A DNA stretch of 64,000 nucleotides from positions 812,210 through 876,209 of the forward strand of contig NZ_PUHY01000005.1 of assembly GCF_002967765.1 (NCBI RefSeq), in the 5' to 3' direction. The notes beneath the pieces were generated by a model. The model was not told where the DNA came from. It saw only the letters and a list, made by a program, of their open reading frames with translations, and did no database searches. The translations under genes were made by a program, and so were the position numbers. Numbering within the stretch: position 1 is the first letter of the stretch; every line of letters starts with the position of its first letter. Below are positions 52,301 through 60,112 of this stretch, one piece after another. The stretch is from Blastopirellula marina (GTDB lineage: Bacteria; Planctomycetota; Planctomycetia; Pirellulales; Pirellulaceae).

Positions 52301-54312
52301 TGGCATCGACTGCGATGAAATACTAGTTTGACCGCATCTTTTAGATCAAAGCATCCGGCAACCGTTGCCGCCGCAACTTCTCCAACACTGTGACCGACGA
52401 CTGCTGCTGGTTCAACACCCCACGATCGCCACAACGCCGCGAGCGCCATTTGCAGCGCGAAGATTGCCGGTTGCCCCACCGATGTCATGGCAAGTTGCGA
52501 CTGTTCTTCCGATGCTTGCAGCTCGTCCCAGAGCGACCAGCCAGCCACAGACTCAAATAAATCGCAAATATTCCGAAGTTCATCGCGGAAAACTTCTGAC
52601 TGATCACAAATGTCTCGTCCCATTCCGGCCCATTGAGGCCCCATCCCCGAGAAAACAAATGCTTGACGCTGCGACTTCGACGATTTGATGCGGCCGCGGG
52701 TGATGCCGACGTCATTCTCACCGTGGGCGACCTTTATAAGATTGCCTATGAGATCTTGCCGGGTGTCAAATATGATTGCGGCGCGGCAGGTATGATGAGC
52801 ACGTCCAATGCAATTCGAGGCGACAATGTCATCGAGAGACATGCGTTTAAGACCGCCAGATATCAATTCGTTTGCCAACGATAAAGCGTAATCTGAGACG
52901 GCCTGATCCGCTCTCCCCGAAATGGGCAACATACGAAATCCCCCCGGCCTACCATCGCGACTTTCAATTGTCACTTCACTTTGCGAAGATCTCGGAGGAC
53001 CGCTGCCGAGCAATAAATGGGCATTAGCTCCACCGAAGCCAAACGAATTCACACCGGCAGTTCTGGTACCTTCTTCACGCTTTGGCCAATTTGTCAAATC
53101 TTCCACGACACGTAGCCTACAAGATGGCTTTACGAGTTCTTCATTGGGGCGTGCATAATTAATCGAGGGCGGAATATGCCCATGATGAATAGCCAAGATC
53201 GTTTTTATCAGTCCGGCAATACCAGATGCCGTTTCCAAGTGACCTATATTCGTTTTGACGGACCCAATGAGACAGGGAGAATTGGAGACGCGACTTTTCC
53301 CGAAAACCCGGTTGAGAGCACGGAGTTCAATCCGATCACCAACTGGAGTTCCCGTGCCGTGGGCCTCGATGTAGTCGACATCGCAACCAGCAATACCGGC
53401 ATCACTAAGCGCCGCCTCTAGAAGAGCCACCTGTGCCTCTTCACTTGGTACCGTAAGCCCGGTCGTTTGGCCATCCTGATTAGTAACTGCTGATCGAATA
53501 ACTGCGTAGATTCGATTTCCATCTTTGATCGCGTCGTCAAGTGATTTTACATAGATCATCCCAGCCCCTTCGGCCCTTACATAGCCGTCCGCGTCAGCAT
53601 CAAACGACTTGCACCGGGCATCTGCCGCCAACATCGATGCAACATTGAAACCAACAGTCGTTTCGGGACGCAACATCAGGTTGACACCCCCGATTAGCGC
53701 TGCCGTTGAACGGCGTTCCCAAATACTCTGGCAAGCAAGAGTTGCTGCTACCAGGGACGAGGAACAGGCGGTATCCACAGACATGCTTGGACCTCGAAGG
53801 TCCATCGCATACGAAAGCCTGTTAGAGATCAGGCTGCCAACTGATCCAGAAATAGTGTAGGCGTCGACTTCAAGAGCCAGCTCTCGATCCTGAAGAACTC
53901 CGTAATCTTGCCCTGAGACTCCGACAAACACTCCCGTCGATGTACCGGCGAGCGAATTGGGATCCAGTCCAGCATCCTCAATCACTTCCCAACCCAGTTC
54001 CAGCAGGAGCCGTTGTTGTGGGTCGAGCCTTTTCGCCTCTTTTGGCGAGATTCCGAAAAACGCTGCATCAAACCTATCGACGTTACTCAGAAAGCCGCCC
54101 CGCCGAACAACTTTACCGACTAATCCGTTTGCTGCGAGATGCCGCTCATCCCAGCGTCCCTCTGGTACATCCGAGAGTCCATCACCTCCTTGCGATAACA
54201 TTTTCCAGAATGCATCTGGACTATCCGCTTCACCGGGAAAGCGACAGGCAATACCAACAATTGCAAGAGAACTTCTGGTCATGGCAGGTAGTTTTGATTT
54301 GTTATCTAGCAT
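46384..54312 (-). CDS. Highly reducing type I PKS module KS-AT-DH-cMT-ER-KR-ACP
   Basis: A 2642-residue polyketide synthase. KS: DTACSSSLVA (Cys183), EAHGTGTPVG, NIGHLETASG. AT: GHSVGE (about 641), later VPFH, more like malonyl than methylmalonyl enzymes. DH: from HPWINDH (about 954) with HxxxSxxxxP, Ser replacing the usual Gly, and ALVDSALQ. C-methyltransferase: ILEVGGGTAGL (about 1449). ER: AAAGGVGQAAVQ (about 2040). KR: GGLGGFGFE (about 2250) with Ser, Tyr and Asn in FSSFTSLLGSPAQSNYVAAN. ACP: QGVDSLMALE (about 2553), then a short acidic helix likely to dock to the NRPS. No thioesterase. One fully reducing, methylating module, which could act iteratively. Confidence 0.95.
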   Translation of the reverse strand: MLDNKSKLPAMTRSSLAIVGIACRFPGEADSPDAFWKMLSQGGDGLSDVPEGRWDERHLAANGLVGKVVRRGGFLSNVDRFDAAFFGISPKEAKRLDPQQRLLLELGWEVIEDAGLDPNSLAGTSTGVFVGVSGQDYGVLQDRELALEVDAYTISGSVGSLISNRLSYAMDLRGPSMSVDTACSSSLVAATLACQSIWERRSTAALIGGVNLMLRPETTVGFNVASMLAADARCKSFDADADGYVRAEGAGMIYVKSLDDAIKDGNRIYAVIRSAVTNQDGQTTGLTVPSEEAQVALLEAALSDAGIAGCDVDYIEAHGTGTPVGDRIELRALNRVFGKSRVSNSPCLIGSVKTNIGHLETASGIAGLIKTILAIHHGHIPPSINYARPNEELVKPSCRLRVVEDLTNWPKREEGTRTAGVNSFGFGGANAHLLLGSGPPRSSQSEVTIESRDGRPGGFRMLPISGRADQAVSDYALSLANELISGGLKRMSLDDIVASNCIGRAHHTCRAAIIFDTRQDLIGNLIKVAHGENDVGITRGRIKSSKSQRQAFVFSGMGPQWAGMGRDICDQSEVFRDELRNICDLFESVAGWSLWDELQASEEQSQLAMTSVGQPAIFALQMALAALWRSWGVEPAAVVGHSVGEVAAATVAGCFDLKDAVKLVFHRSRCQQLTSGSGGMLVVALTPDEMQSLLTKGRYRAEIAAINSPKTVSIAGETQELESIVANLRSRSVFHRFLATDVPFHCRLMDPIRDELLASLSDIKPRSGNIPLISTVTGGFIEGEELGPEYWWNNVRQPVRFLEAIDQLLGDSSWPPVNDNSDAVLDESALEVNQLVEISPHPVLTRSIDECVDASNCQVTALPSLRRDRPGLATLLESLGRLYVEGSEIDWLSHIADGVTNVRLPSYPWQRERYWFKDAMLPAEQQSSGLLGDRMSSIEPSSSWITYLDVYGHPWINDHLIGSSIIFPGVGYIELALEAAAKVFRSERFDLKDVRFLQPLIVDEAKSPEVQTIVDSHGLTFAIHTRIGRETGTWTQNATGQIQPIDKEGPRCVFKWNSARNRCRTHYNGDEFYDALNALGFRYGPAFQGVDEVWCGDSEAVARVSLKSSEKISRNQAQREAILLAHPALVDSALQCIFGAFALGEQCANDSFTKSLLLPVRIGSYRYLRKPPSRLWAHAVVTERGSDYFVGDIKLIDDDGNVCIEVLSFKARTTRSIERTSKSDGMLYAPQWVSQPLPHCDSRHQPGVKANNDELEQTLRRTAQKLDRQYNFERLYKDVWPTMERLASVATVRALDSLGWSPHTNELFTTEQLATKLGIPTNDFQFRLLGRLLRMLVNESLAEQVGDHWKIKTDYQRIDRDMIPLWNRFWKKSSGFLAEASLLRRGADSLASVLTGSAEGLEVIFPGGGFSLAEHLYADSLTYRVHNMMLRQTVQDLLTTNSSSLRILEVGGGTAGLTAYLFPVLKSATVSYTFTDLGAHFVSRARERFAGQDWMEFRELDLTRNPSEQGFSHRRFDMIIASDVIHATPNIRATLRRLTSLLDRNGAMLILEGTRLNNLALLSFGLIRDWWYFEDEEVRGIDPWAPQSVWHRELSSLPFADVRVVGDSSEASRSVHSIVVATGLSSERPASGQTDGSIASHVDVKKSLRDKPCVRIVFTDDLDVWDLLAQDAHAAGHGAVHVRTGNEFERNGEDSYSLPVDSIEAFQMLLASISVNCSVAVEVVHAWSLPERCESHILNDGIANRDRVIRIAHSYVNIVRALVQAGDAIEVIRLCVVTEQAQCRTLMVEGGSELNQSKECRPDGIDPIQSLVWGLARTTLVEHPALDCRLIDLSNRTDSREQKALLEELHGSSDEVEVMIRGSHRYVIRLQRGLSKQTQKVNVSETPIRLETDGPGLLDRLHFAPFRPSKPRHGEVQIEVAATGLNFKDVAIALGLLPEETFNEGYVGQRLGIECAGHVVAVGEGVNQWSVGDPVITCAPNCFATHVTTKAELLIRKPDNLSFDEAATIPVAFATAHYALVTIGRLKKGDLVLIHAAAGGVGQAAVQIAKMLGLRVFATAGSQDKRDFLLSLGVEMVGDSRTLDFGDEVMKWSENNGVSLVLNSLAGSSLAVSLSVVSRYGHFVEIGKNDIHAGAKLSLTPFQRNLHFSSVDLDQMMAERPDIIASELRIVVDLLSQNELHPLPHRTFPISRVREAFEHVARAQHKGKVVVSIDRGVLLDVECEPKDHASRNQMSRSIQSNATYLIVGGLGGFGFELAKWLISQGAQNLILLSKSGQVSSEIKDEIERQQVVGRRIVTVKADITNFAQLDEALVVHAKSLPPIRGVFHSAMRVDDKPLTAMDGDTLDKVLQPKTIGVWNLHRATEHLDLDLFVLFSSFTSLLGSPAQSNYVAANTFLDSFAVWRRLRGQPALSINWGVVQDVGWVARNPQVLDSLAEINGFAAVTSEEYLAVLRKLIAINPVQIGVADIDWSRVRQKLPGVTKIRRFDDVMESTQLSESERDQHEILTLVSKAAPDELMDILVGFIVSEVASVMGISADRIDTTAPLINQGVDSLMALELQHRLETATKATIPPMLFVEGGTVQSLAIMIRDSLASVVNVTRSGTSWDSLDSEAALRMAHEIDSMSDSEVERLLAEAENADR

Positions 54313-54772
54313 TCGTTCTTAATCGGTAGGGCTCGCTTACCCAAGAAGATGCAACAGTTCAACACCTTGTTGCATACGTTTGCATGCTACCAAACAACGT
54401 GGTCTAAACACCTCTAATCGATCAGATCAGAGTAAGCGTCGAAGGACTGGTCGCCAAAAAACTCCTTATATCATGGTGCGACGACCGAGTATTTCTCGCG
54501 GAGCGAAAGGCGGCAAGTGCGATACGTGCAAAGTATAACTGGAATGCTTGCTGTAGGTAATATAAAATCGACCAAACGAGAGTGTACTGACATGCTCATT
54601 TTAAGCAACGTTATTTGTAGAATTATCGAAAACCTTCCGCTTTCCCAGTGCAATTTACTCATCCATAAGCAGCCTGCTGTGGCGTTCGATGTCACTTAAC
54701 GCGATAACACAAACTTACAATTCTTTCACCAACGAACGCTCTTCGTGATACGTCACACTTTTTTGCGTCGTA
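54313..54772. other. Divergent control region of the biosynthetic cluster
   Basis: 460 bases between the PKS gene (leftward) and the radical SAM gene (rightward). It must carry both promoters and is the natural control point of the cluster. It is AT-richer than its surroundings. Overlapping frames at 54471-54699 on both strands have no protein character and are not called. No operator is identified. Confidence 0.55.
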
Positions 54773-56203
54773 GTGCTTAACCTCTTACCAATTAATACCC
54801 CAAAGAACAACGAGCTGCGAATGCAATCTCAAGATGTGATACGAGCAGTGCTCGCTGAGCGACGAAATCGTCGCCAGGTAAATAAGATCCTTCACGGTTT
54901 TCCATCGCCTCGTTTCTGGAAGCCACCTTCGCCTCAGCAACGAGACGCGTACGTCAGTTTCATCAAGGAGTGGTCTAGTGATGCCGAAGAAGTTGACTTC
55001 TACGTCGGAGTGCCATACTGCCCGAAGACGAATCCCAGAAAGTGTGGATATTGCCTCTTTCCAGTCGAGGTATTTAACGGATCAAATCAACTAGACGCAT
55101 ATCTTGATTTATTGTTCGCCGAAGGGCAATTGCAGCCTGAACTTAAACTTATGCGTCCAACGTCAGTATTTATTGGCGGAGGCACGCCTAACCTACTTAA
55201 GGTTGGGCAAATGAACAGATTGTTTTCGATTCTCGATAGCGTGTGCCCCGCTTGGCGGAAAGCCCAGCTTCTGACTTTCGAAGGGCTACCGGCTTTGTTT
55301 ACTAGGGAGAAACTGGCTTGTCTCGCGGACAATGGTATTCATCGAATTAGTATGGGCGTCCAGCAACTGGATGATGAATTATGTGCCCTCAGTGGTCGCC
55401 GCCAGAGGGTATCCGAGGTACTGCAGGTCCTGCAGTGGTGTGAAGAAATCGGATTGAATTGTAACGTCGACCTGATTTTTGGGTGGCCGCGTCAAACTAT
55501 TCCGTCGATGATAAGTGGTCTTCGAAGATTAGCCGATGAGACAAGCGTCGATCATATTACTCACTATGAATTGAACGTTGGCGGCTCATCGGAATTCGCA
55601 CTTAATCTGCGACACGACCTACCTGATGCGAAACTAACACGAGATATGTACCTTGAGGGCAGACGTTTTCTGTTGAGCCGTGGTTTCCGACAGGATACTA
55701 GCTATGACTTTGCTCGCAGCGATCAGTCAAATCCTACTCCACATGATTATCGAGAATGTTGGTCGAAGTTTGAAAGGCGATTAATCCGCGGACTTGGATT
55801 CGCAGCCATCTCGGATATCACCTCCAATTCGATGAACTCCGGCTGGACCGTAAGGAACCAATCGATCTTAGGTGATTACGAATCAAGTGTCGTAGCGTCG
55901 GAAGTCCCGCTAGAGTTGGTTTATTTTCGCAAAAAGGTAGATGTCCAGCTTTCTTTTCTTTTTCGTGAAGTTCAGTCGCTACGGTTGTCCGATGCAGACT
56001 TCCGCAAAGCGTTCGGAGAATCGATACACCGCCGCTTTGGTGTTGAATTGAAAGTTTTGGCTGAAGCCGAAATGATTAAGCTAAGCGGAGATCAAATAGA
56101 ACTGACTGAATCTGGTTCGTACCACGTACCACTCATCCAGGAAATTCTCGCGTATGAACGTCAAAACGAACTTGTTGCCAACCGAATATGTCGCATGAAA
56201 TAG
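54773..56203 (+). CDS. HemN-like (class C type) radical SAM protein with CX7CX2C site
   Basis: A 476-residue radical SAM protein of the HemN family. The cluster motif in VGVPYCPKTNPRKCGYC is CX7CX2C, four residues longer than the usual CX3CX2C. FIGGGTPNLL supplies the SAM-binding GGTP element, and RISMGVQQLDD and NVDLIFGWPRQT match conserved HemN strands. Stand-alone HemN relatives in biosynthetic clusters act as class C methyltransferases or cyclopropanases. A substrate such as the thiazole or the polyketide chain is possible. The start could be GTG 54773 or ATG 54821, neither with a clear Shine-Dalgarno. Confidence 0.8.
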   Translation: MLNLLPINTPKNNELRMQSQDVIRAVLAERRNRRQVNKILHGFPSPRFWKPPSPQQRDAYVSFIKEWSSDAEEVDFYVGVPYCPKTNPRKCGYCLFPVEVFNGSNQLDAYLDLLFAEGQLQPELKLMRPTSVFIGGGTPNLLKVGQMNRLFSILDSVCPAWRKAQLLTFEGLPALFTREKLACLADNGIHRISMGVQQLDDELCALSGRRQRVSEVLQVLQWCEEIGLNCNVDLIFGWPRQTIPSMISGLRRLADETSVDHITHYELNVGGSSEFALNLRHDLPDAKLTRDMYLEGRRFLLSRGFRQDTSYDFARSDQSNPTPHDYRECWSKFERRLIRGLGFAAISDITSNSMNSGWTVRNQSILGDYESSVVASEVPLELVYFRKKVDVQLSFLFREVQSLRLSDADFRKAFGESIHRRFGVELKVLAEAEMIKLSGDQIELTESGSYHVPLIQEILAYERQNELVANRICRMK

Positions 56204-56243
56204 CCTAACTCATGAGACTATTTCGTCGAGTTGCAATAGCATT

Positions 56244-56534
56244 TCAAGACTCCGTCGTGTGGTCCGTTTCATCGCTCTCGTGTGCTAGTCGTCCTTTCAG
56301 AAGCGTTATAAGCGATTCGACTGATTCGTCTTTAAAAACTTCGTCTGGTGGTATTATTACCCCCAAGCTTTCCTCCAAACCGATCACAAAGTCCATCGAC
56401 AGAAGTGAATCAAATTGCACTTCCGATAGCGTTCGAGAAGGTTCATTTTCGTAAAAGGTAATGTTTGAATTTGCTTCAGCAATTCGACGCAGAGTGGCGA
56501 GAATTGCGTTACGTATAACTTGCGGGGAAGCCAT
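56244..56534 (-). CDS. Free-standing acyl carrier protein
   Basis: A 96-residue acyl carrier protein. The phosphopantetheine site is in FDSLLSMDFV, a DSL motif, followed by helix III region VIIPPDEVFKDESVESLI. The length and helix pattern are those of a discrete ACP, with an acidic tail. It probably carries the starter unit made by the KAS III-like enzyme at 57667 or an acyl group for the GNAT-like protein. It runs opposite to its neighbours, with the IS element just upstream of its start. Confidence 0.85.
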   Translation of the reverse strand: MASPQVIRNAILATLRRIAEANSNITFYENEPSRTLSEVQFDSLLSMDFVIGLEESLGVIIPPDEVFKDESVESLITLLKGRLAHESDETDHTTES

Positions 56535-56704
56535 AGATCTGTTCCTGAATTTATCCTAACCAACTGTACGATTATACTAGCGTCAGTGCAGGAGATGAGT
56601 TCTGACCTGAACTACTTCGACTTTAAAGTAGCTTACCATGCCGTTTGATGAAATACGCGGCCTTACCTACTTTCCCGTTTCCTAGGCCCTATCAAAACAC
56701 CCTG

Positions 56705-57112
56705 TCAACCCATCGTTTTCAAGTACTTTTGAATGAACGCCCATTTGAGCATTCCGAGGAAGTGTCTTGCTCGCTTCTCGAAGTGGGTTAGGATGCGGCG
56801 GCATTCTTTCAGCCAGCCGAACAAACGCTCGACGATGTTTCGTCGTTGGTACGTTTCCTTATCGAACTCAACGAACCGTGCGCCTTGGTCTTCGTTCGAC
56901 TTGCTCGGGATGATGGGCTGGATGCTTGTCTCGACCAGATATTCGTCGATCCACTTGGCTAGAAATCCTTTGTCGCCTGCGAGAAAGATCGGTGTGATAA
57001 ACTCTTCCGAATCATCGCCTCGCACTTCGCACGTCTTCATAAGCTCGTGCAAGCAACTGGACTCATGGGCTTGGCCAGGTGAGAGTATGGAGTGCAGCGG
57101 ATGGCCGTGCAA
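56705..57112 (-). CDS. IS5-family transposase, C-terminal part
   Basis: A 135-residue frame holding the DDE-superfamily C-terminal half: LAGDKGFLAKWIDEYL with an Asp, and RRNIVERLFGWLKECRRI with the Glu of the Y-R-E-like signature. The upstream homologous sequence (GGFSTRIHLLCDLHGHPL) runs in the same frame before the ATG, so the coding region once extended further right. Without the first part it is not a full transposase. Confidence 0.8.
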   Translation of the reverse strand: MHGHPLHSILSPGQAHESSCLHELMKTCEVRGDDSEEFITPIFLAGDKGFLAKWIDEYLVETSIQPIIPSKSNEDQGARFVEFDKETYQRRNIVERLFGWLKECRRILTHFEKRARHFLGMLKWAFIQKYLKTMG

Positions 57113-57248
57113 GTCACACAGCAGATGGATTCTGGTGCTAAAACCGCCACGAATGTGGCCTAGGGCTTCACATCTAGCCTCCTCATTCGCCCCCTTTCAC
57201 GGCACCGGCAGCACACTTGGCGGCTCGAACGGTCGTGCCATCGACGCA

Positions 57249-57536
57249 TTACAACTCGCTGTCGATCACTCCCGCATCCACGTGAGCGGCACGCAGCAGG
57301 TCAAGAAGTTTATCGAGCGTTTCGCCCTGATTCCACGCCATGAACAGGTCACAGCTTGTGCCCCACTTGCCGAACTCCTTCGGCAGGTCACACCAGGGAG
57401 CAGCAGTTCTCATGATCCTCAGAATGCCATCGACCACCATCCGCCGATCGACTCGTGGCCGGCCTGTGCGAGCAGACGGCGGAAAGATGCCAGCAATCAA
57501 TTCCCGTTGATCATCAGTGAGACGATGGCGTGCCAT
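57249..57536 (-). CDS. IS5-family transposase, N-terminal part
   Basis: A 95-residue frame: LTDDQRELIAGIFPPS and RTAAPWCDLPKEFGKW are typical of the DUF4096/IS5 N-terminal domain. It ends at TAA after VIDSEL, where intact relatives read on into DGTTVRAAKC. That sequence follows here in the same frame directly after the TAA, so the stop is a mutation rather than the natural end. A second break, a frameshift around 57180-57190, separates it from the C-terminal part. Confidence 0.8.
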   Translation of the reverse strand: MARHRLTDDQRELIAGIFPPSARTGRPRVDRRMVVDGILRIMRTAAPWCDLPKEFGKWGTSCDLFMAWNQGETLDKLLDLLRAAHVDAGVIDSEL

Positions 57537-57666
57537 GGTCGACCTCTGTGCGTTGAAAAGAGAAAGTGCCCTTCAACGGTTGGAGGTCATCAATTGAAAG
57601 TCAAAATACCGTTTTCTGGCAGAGCCTAGTTTATACAGATCGAATTGACTATTAAGGTGGCATGCG

Positions 57667-58665
57667 ATGGACATTCTAATTAAGGACGTTGCGTCAGCGC
57701 TCCCCGATCAGATCTTAACCGACGAAACGATCTATCAAACCAGCGGCAACAGTAGCACAACGAAACGCATGCGGATCGACCAACTCATCAGTCGAACTGG
57801 AGTCCAGTCACGACCGATTTTGCCCGCTGGCTACTCCATACTTGATCTCGCCGAACAAGCTTGCCGAATCGTATTGCGTCGCCAACCGGGTAGTCCAATC
57901 GATGGCCTCATCTTCTGCTCACAGACACAGGAAGCTCGGATTCCGGCATACGCTTGTATCCTTCATGGCCGCCTCGAGTTGCCTCCCCGCTGTGCGGCAT
58001 TTGATATCGGGCTCGCTTGCTCTAGTTACATATACGGGCTGCAGACAGCATCTGGCTGGATTCGCTCCGGTATCTGCTCTAATGTGTTGGTAGTGACTGC
58101 CGACGCCTATTCCCGCCATTTATCGCGCGATGACTTGGCTTCCCGTGTTCTTTTTGGCGATGCCGCGTCCGCCACGTTGGTCGCTAAAGAATCGGGACGA
58201 CTATTGATAAGTAACGGAGCCTTCGGAACTGATGGCCGCTGTTTCCAGGCCTTCTGGACGCCACACTCCGATCTCGACAAAAGGACTACTAACAAAGGCT
58301 CAATTATTTGCATGAATGGACGCGACGTCGCCAGTTTCGTAATTCGGGAGATGCCAAAAGCAATTTCGGCCTACCTTAAAACACTGAACTTGGAACTCGA
58401 TCAAATTGATCAATTTATCTTTCATCAAGCCAGCATGCTACTGCTTGAGCGTCTTAGGAAATCGCTGGGGATCGAAGCAGATCGCTTTCTAATTAACTTA
58501 AACAAGACAGGTAATCTCGTTGGCTCGTCAATTCCACACCTGCTGAGTAATATCCTTCATGACCGGTTCAGCTCGATTGAAAACGATAGCCGTGTACTCT
58601 TCGGTGGTTTCGGGGCTGGCATGTCCTGGGGGCTGATGGCAGGTAGAATAGTGAAGCCAAGCTGA
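57667..58665 (+). CDS. KAS III (FabH)-like beta-ketoacyl synthase
   Basis: A 332-residue thiolase-fold condensing enzyme. The catalytic triad is intact: Cys118 in DIGLACSSYIYG, His in QFIFHQAS, and Asn in NLNKTGNLVGSS (the usual motif is NxGNTxxAS, here Leu replaces Thr). FabH relatives in clusters make starter units or form carbon-carbon or ester bonds to an ACP-bound acyl. The nearby free ACP (56244) is the likely partner. The IS element lies 40 bases upstream and may have displaced its promoter. Confidence 0.88.
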   Translation: MDILIKDVASALPDQILTDETIYQTSGNSSTTKRMRIDQLISRTGVQSRPILPAGYSILDLAEQACRIVLRRQPGSPIDGLIFCSQTQEARIPAYACILHGRLELPPRCAAFDIGLACSSYIYGLQTASGWIRSGICSNVLVVTADAYSRHLSRDDLASRVLFGDAASATLVAKESGRLLISNGAFGTDGRCFQAFWTPHSDLDKRTTNKGSIICMNGRDVASFVIREMPKAISAYLKTLNLELDQIDQFIFHQASMLLLERLRKSLGIEADRFLINLNKTGNLVGSSIPHLLSNILHDRFSSIENDSRVLFGGFGAGMSWGLMAGRIVKPS

Positions 58666-58767
58666 ACTTCGAGATTGCTTGACATCGCCGCCATTTTTGT
58701 AGCTCTAGTAGAGCATTTCTGTCCTAACGGACCTGAACTCGCAAGATAAAGACTTCAATGCCAAGCA

Positions 58768-59826
58768 ATGATCAAGATTCGCTCTTTTGATGGAAATTGG
58801 GACGAACTGGCTTCGTTTGTAAACCGATGCTGGAAAGTCCAGCACGGTGGGAAGGGGTACTTTTTCCATTGGCATCCCGACCTATTGAGATGGCAGCTTA
58901 ACTCTGGCGATGGTCATGAAGACCTTGCAGTCGTTGCTTACAACGGCGGTCGACTCGTTGGCTCCTTTTTGGCGATTCCCTATAGTTTTCGACTCGGTAG
59001 ACACAGCATTCGTGGCAGCATTGGAAGTTGGTGCACGGCGGACCCAAGTCAACCAGGAGCCGAATTAGTGATGCGACTCGTCAACGAACAACGAAAGCGA
59101 CACCTCGAATATGAGTTGGCTTTTATGCTGGGCTACGTAGCGAACGACCACAACTCAATTGCGTACCGATTCTGGAGACGTTATTCAAGAGCGTACCCAA
59201 ATCTCTTTCGTTTCCAATGCAAGAGTCAGGTGTGGCTAAGACCGCTGGACATACAGGCCCTTGCAAAGCTTTCGCTATCGCCGATGCAAAGATGGTGGCT
59301 CGATGCAGTTTCTCAGATGCCCATCCCGCTGCGCAAAACCGCAAGTTGCTATGAACGGCGAGTTCCAGACGTCCGCGACATACCAACGGCCGATCTACAA
59401 AGTTTTCTTCAAGAAGGCGATCGTGAGTGCCAGTTGGCAATCGATTGGTCAGAAGAATTGATCAAGAAGCATCTTTGCGATGACCTCGTCATGACCCACA
59501 TTAAGAGAGATTCCGAAGGTAACATCGAATCATTGGTTAGCTCTTTTTCCATCGACATCGTTGGAGCAAACACCACGCAAACAACGCAAATCGACTTATT
59601 ACGAGGGCCTAACAGCAGATATGTTGGGTCGGTGCTACGTAATGCACTAGATGACGCGAGAGAGGCTGGTTCCGCAATGGCATTTTGCCTGGGAAATCAC
59701 GATTCCAAGTTGTATCTCTTGCGACATGGATTCTTTCCGATTGGAAATTCCGTACACTTGGTCTCCCTATTCCCAACAGTCGATTTACCGGCCGCGTCCA
59801 ACGACTTCTCGTTGGTAATGCGCTAG
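58768..59826 (+). CDS. GNAT-like acyltransferase
   Basis: A 352-residue protein resembling the GNAT fold: DLAVVAYNGGRLVGSFLAIPYSF gives the central beta strands, followed by GSIGSWCTADPSQPGAELV, where the acetyl-CoA pyrophosphate loop would lie. The second half is a repeat-like region of similar size (VGSVLRNALDDAREAGSAM), so it may be a double GNAT. The acceptor is unknown. In this cluster an N-acyl transfer to an amine is an attractive guess. Start ATG 58768; a small gap follows the KAS III-like gene, so one transcript is likely. Confidence 0.6.
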   Translation: MIKIRSFDGNWDELASFVNRCWKVQHGGKGYFFHWHPDLLRWQLNSGDGHEDLAVVAYNGGRLVGSFLAIPYSFRLGRHSIRGSIGSWCTADPSQPGAELVMRLVNEQRKRHLEYELAFMLGYVANDHNSIAYRFWRRYSRAYPNLFRFQCKSQVWLRPLDIQALAKLSLSPMQRWWLDAVSQMPIPLRKTASCYERRVPDVRDIPTADLQSFLQEGDRECQLAIDWSEELIKKHLCDDLVMTHIKRDSEGNIESLVSSFSIDIVGANTTQTTQIDLLRGPNSRYVGSVLRNALDDAREAGSAMAFCLGNHDSKLYLLRHGFFPIGNSVHLVSLFPTVDLPAASNDFSLVMR

Positions 59827-60112
59827 ATTGGGTGTTAAGTGTTTTTGCATAAGCTTGCACAACTTGTATTCTTAGCCCTCCAGGCCACGTCCATGGAGAG
59901 GACTAGTTCGCATAGAGTGAGGTGCCAGCGGGCTAAAGTGGCATCAAAGACATTTAGTGGGTAGTATTCCCAGGAAAACTCTTGTACGCTACGTTCTTTT
60001 GGATTTCACCCTTATATTTTAATTTTCATATCCGAAAATGACGTCAATGTGATTGCACTCTGCTACTCACATCATTCAGTTGCCCTGACCTTGACTTGGC
60101 ACTAAGATCCCC
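59827..60112. other. Intergenic, promoter region for ABC exporter
   Basis: 286 bases before the ABC genes, the most AT-rich stretch around 60000-60060. A promoter is likely here but no -35/-10 pair is compelling. Confidence 0.4.

Larger units (their letters stand above)
56685..57626 (-). mobile_element. IS5-family (IS427-like) insertion sequence, transposase disrupted
   Basis: A 942-bp element bounded by imperfect terminal inverted repeats: GGCCCTATCAAAACAC at 56685 and the complement of GGCTCTGCCAGAAAAC at the right end, flanked by TA on each side (56683-56684, 57627-57628), a likely 2-bp target duplication. Transposase runs leftward in two parts: an N-terminal frame (57249-57536) and a C-terminal frame (56705-57112). 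It inserts between the ACP and KAS III-like genes. Family assigned from transposase style and ends. Confidence 0.8.

Noticed and set aside
54471..54699. Overlapping small frames on both strands in the cluster control region
   Set aside because: Mirror-image frames in AT-rich intergenic DNA, with no start context or family.
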